Shown one piece after another: positions 6,342-7,899 of a stretch of 7,899 nucleotides of DNA (the first letter of the stretch is position 1; the number at the start of each line of letters is the position of its first letter). The stretch lies in assembly GCA_023442215.1 (NCBI GenBank), contig JAEZMP010000658.1, positions 1-7,899 on the forward strand, read 5' to 3'. The notes under the pieces were generated by a model that did no database searches, was not told the origin of the DNA, and saw nothing but the letters and a program-made list of their open reading frames with translations. The translations under genes were made by a program, and so were the position numbers. Source of the DNA: Pseudomonadota bacterium (GTDB taxonomy: Bacteria > Pseudomonadota > Alphaproteobacteria > Rhizobiales > Segnochrobactraceae).

Positions 6342-6722
6342 TCAGACGATCTGGGACAGGCCGGGAATGGCGTCGATCACGTTGTCGACGAGTTCGTCGC
6401 CGGCGTTCTCGCGGGCGAACGCCACCACTTCCTTGGCGACGATCTGGATCTGGCCCATGTCGAGGCCGGCGGTCGTCAGCGCGTTGAACGCCGCCATCGC
6501 GCCGAGGCCGCCGCCGAACAGGGCGCCGAGGCCGCCGACATCGTCGGTCGCGCCGGCGTGCTGCAGCATCGCGTTGGCGCCGGGGATCTTGGCGAACAGC
6601 TTGGCCACGTCGTCATGCGGGCCGTCGTGGTGGAGGAAGCTCAGCATGATCGCGACGGCCTTGCGGGCATGCTCCTCGTCGAGGCCAGTCTTCGCCGTGA
6701 TCTTGTCGATAAGAAGCTGCAT
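6342..6722 (-). CDS. Uncharacterised 126-residue protein, possibly DUF2267-like
   Basis: The product starts MQLLIDKITAKTGLDEEHAR and has two helical halves joined by a glycine-rich hinge. The N-terminal half (1-55) ends in FLHHDGPHDDVAKLF and KIPGANAML. The hinge (about 62-75) reads GGLGALFGGGLGAM. The C-terminal half (80-126) ends with DNVIDAIPGLSQIV. The PGA and IPGLSQ segments are reminiscent of small DUF2267-type proteins common in Rhizobiales, but I cannot confirm the family and no biochemical function is known to me. There is no signal peptide or cysteine. The start at 6722 has GGAGGA (complement of 6733-6738) 10 bases upstream; the same frame stays open to 7112, but that extension has non-protein-like composition. 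It is convergent with dnaE and divergent from the HerA-like gene. Confidence 0.8.
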   Translation of the reverse strand: MQLLIDKITAKTGLDEEHARKAVAIMLSFLHHDGPHDDVAKLFAKIPGANAMLQHAGATDDVGGLGALFGGGLGAMAAFNALTTAGLDMGQIQIVAKEVVAFARENAGDELVDNVIDAIPGLSQIV

Positions 6723-6926
6723 GATCTTGAGTTCCTCCGCGTCGTCTCTGCTGTCGCAACCGCCAAAGCGCCGCCAATCAACACAACTTGGGGCCTCTTC
6801 ACAAGCCGTCGTGTGGTGGGTGCGGCGCCGTTCTCCTGCCCCGGCGGACGGTCGGCACTGTTCCGGCACGGGATTTCGCATCCACCGGCCGGGCTGGCGC
6901 GTGCGGCGCGCGCATTCGTGAAGCGC

Positions 6927-6942
6927 ATGCAAGCGCTTGCAT
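6927..6942. promoter_or_regulatory. Perfect 16-base palindrome, LacI-family-operator-like
   Basis: ATGCAAGCGCTTGCAT is its own reverse complement over all 16 bases. Its AA-x-CG-x-TT core with a central CG matches the general form of LacI/GalR-family operators. It lies 60 bases upstream of the -35 of the ATPase gene promoter and 205 bases upstream of the small minus-strand gene's start, so it could serve either. No regulator gene is in the window. Confidence 0.4.
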
Positions 6943-7001
6943 CGTCCGAATCGCCCCCGCGTGGACCGACGGCATCGCGCCGTGCCGCTGCGCGGGCATC
7001 T

Positions 7002-7030
7002 TTGCCGCGACCTGCGGGGGCGCCTATAGT
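7002..7030 (+). promoter_or_regulatory. Sigma70-type promoter for the HerA-like ATPase gene
   Basis: TTGCCG (7002-7007) and TATAGT (7025-7030) are separated by 17 bases, a good match to the alphaproteobacterial housekeeping promoter. Transcription would begin near 7037 and give a leader of about 63 bases before the ATG at 7100. Confidence 0.55.
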
Positions 7031-7037
7031 TGCCGGT

Positions 7038-7059
7038 GCGGCCCGGGCGACCGGGCCGC
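7038..7059 (+). other. GNRA-capped hairpin at the 5' end of the ATPase mRNA
   Basis: GCGGCCCGG (7038-7046) and CCGGGCCGC (7051-7059) form a perfect 9-base-pair all-GC stem closed by GCGA, a GNRA tetraloop. It would begin at about the first transcribed base if the promoter at 7002-7030 is right. Such 5'-terminal stems can protect mRNA from decay. No T-tract follows, so it is not a terminator, and the ribosome binding site at 7086-7090 lies outside it. Confidence 0.5.
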
Positions 7060-7099
7060 GTGGACGAAGCGTCCGGCGGGCGAACAAGGATCGGTGGAG

Positions 7100-7899
7100 A
7101 TGGCTGAGGCATCCCAGTCGCTGCTGAAGGAAGACCGCATCTTCCTCGGGCTTGCGAGCGGGCCGGAATATCTCGCGCTGAAGCGCGCGAACCGCCACGG
7201 CCTCGTCGCAGGCGCGACCGGCACCGGCAAGACGGTGACGCTGCAGCTCCTCGCCGAGGGCTTCTCCGAGGCCGGTGTTCCCGTGTTCGCCGCCGACATA
7301 AAGGGCGACCTGTCGGGCATCGCGGTGCCGGGCGGCGACAAGCCGGCTTTCGAGGCGCGCGCCGCCGAGATCGGCCTCGGCGCGGATTACGGCCATCGCG
7401 GCTTCCCGACCGTGTTCTGGGATGTGTTCGGCGAGCGCGGCCATCCGGTGCGCACCACGGTTTCGGAAATGGGGCCGCTGCTGCTGGCGCGCCTTCTCGG
7501 CCTCAACGACACGCAGGAGGGCGTGCTCAACATCGCCTTCCGGCTGGCGGACGAGGAAGGGCTTTTGATCCTCGACCTGAAGGATCTGCGCGCGGTGCTG
7601 GCACTGCTGGCGGAGCGGGCGGCGGAGGTCGGCAAACTCTACGGCAACGTCTCGAAGGCGTCGGTCGGTGCGATCCAGCGCCAGTTGCTCGTGCTGGAAC
7701 AGCAGGGTGGCGATCGCTTCTTCGGCGAGCCGGCGCTCGACATCGCCGACCTGATGCGGACCGACCGCAACGGGCGGGGTGTCGTCAACCTGCTCGCCGC
7801 CGAGCGGCTGATGGAAAGCCCGCGGCTCTACGCGACCTTCCTGCTGTGGCTGCTGTCGGAACTGTTCGAGGAGATGCCGGAGGCCGGCGACCTCGACCG
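7100..7899 (+). CDS. HerA-like (DUF853/YjgR-type) ATPase, 5' part
   Basis: The first 266 residues of a RecA-fold ATPase run off the right edge. After a short N-terminal strand region comes NRHGLVAGATGTGKTVTLQ, with the Walker A motif GATGTGKT at residues 38-45, then VFAADIKGDLSG (62-73), typical of the DUF853 branch of the HerA/FtsK superfamily (E. coli YjgR). Further family-like segments include LYGNVSKASVGAIQRQLL and a GRGVVNLLAAERL stretch before LYATFLLWLLSELFEE. Walker B and the remainder lie beyond the window. Members are predicted cytoplasmic DNA-translocase-like ATPases; their precise role is poorly defined. The ATG at 7100 has AAGGA (7086-7090) 9 bases upstream. It is transcribed divergently from the small unknown gene. 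Confidence 0.9.
   Translation, partial: MAEASQSLLKEDRIFLGLASGPEYLALKRANRHGLVAGATGTGKTVTLQLLAEGFSEAGVPVFAADIKGDLSGIAVPGGDKPAFEARAAEIGLGADYGHRGFPTVFWDVFGERGHPVRTTVSEMGPLLLARLLGLNDTQEGVLNIAFRLADEEGLLILDLKDLRAVLALLAERAAEVGKLYGNVSKASVGAIQRQLLVLEQQGGDRFFGEPALDIADLMRTDRNGRGVVNLLAAERLMESPRLYATFLLWLLSELFEEMPEAGDLD

Larger units (their letters stand above)
6723..7099. other. Divergent intergenic region with palindrome, promoter and hairpin
   Basis: This 377-base region separates the small minus-strand gene from the plus-strand ATPase gene. It holds a 16-base palindrome (6927-6942), a promoter for the ATPase gene (7002-7030) and a hairpin in that gene's leader (7038-7059). On the minus strand, near the small gene, there is a tandem TTGGCGG (complement of 6762-6768 and 6773-6779) whose purpose is unclear. 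I see no additional gene. Confidence 0.6.

Noticed and set aside
6723..7112. Upstream extension of the small minus-strand gene
   Set aside because: The added sequence is Arg/Pro/Gly-rich and crosses the divergent promoter region; the start at 6722 has a GGAGGA and begins the recognisable protein.
1..7899. CRISPR array, tRNA, rRNA, transposase or prophage genes
   Set aside because: No regularly spaced direct repeats, cloverleaf-like sequences or recognisable mobile-element proteins were found on either strand.

Overview
The window reads as chromosomal DNA of a high-GC alphaproteobacterium, most likely of the order Hyphomicrobiales (Rhizobiales). The evidence is strongly G/C-ending codon use, an alphaproteobacterial-type DnaE with a lolD gene close upstream, an operator of the alphaproteobacterial LexA form (GAAC-N7-GAAC), and a CTAGAGC-ended palindromic intergenic repeat. 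No rRNA, tRNA, CRISPR array, transposase or phage gene was seen.

Layout. 1-339 (+) is the 3' part of an ABC-transporter ATPase, best read as LolD. Facing it from the other strand, with only 9 bases between the two genes, 349-2016 (-) encodes a Na+/phosphate-cotransporter-family membrane protein with a C-terminal PhoU-like domain. After an AT-richer leader (2017-2297) comes an unlisted 32-codon gene, 2298-2396 (+), for a tiny single-helix membrane protein with a very good ribosome binding site. About 70 bases upstream of it lies a perfect LexA-type direct repeat (2214-2228). Next is dnaE (2533-5994, +), the replicative DNA polymerase III alpha subunit. A 347-base gap (5995-6341) carries a 119-base double-hairpin repeat (6157-6275). 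A small unknown gene follows on the minus strand (6342-6722, possibly DUF2267-like). A 377-base divergent intergenic region (6723-7099) holds a 16-base perfect palindrome, a good sigma70-like promoter and a GNRA-capped hairpin. The window ends inside a HerA-like (DUF853) ATPase gene (7100 onward, +).

How they work together. Most genes are separate housekeeping functions: outer-membrane lipoprotein release, phosphate uptake, replication, and a DNA-translocase-like ATPase. The exception is the LexA box, the micro-membrane-protein gene and dnaE in tandem. I infer an SOS-controlled membrane microprotein transcribed toward, and possibly together with, the replicative polymerase gene. Its size, topology and regulation resemble SidA of Caulobacter, an SOS-induced small inner-membrane inhibitor of cell division. 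This is the strongest candidate in the window for an undescribed system. The operator and ORF are directly visible; the function is inference.
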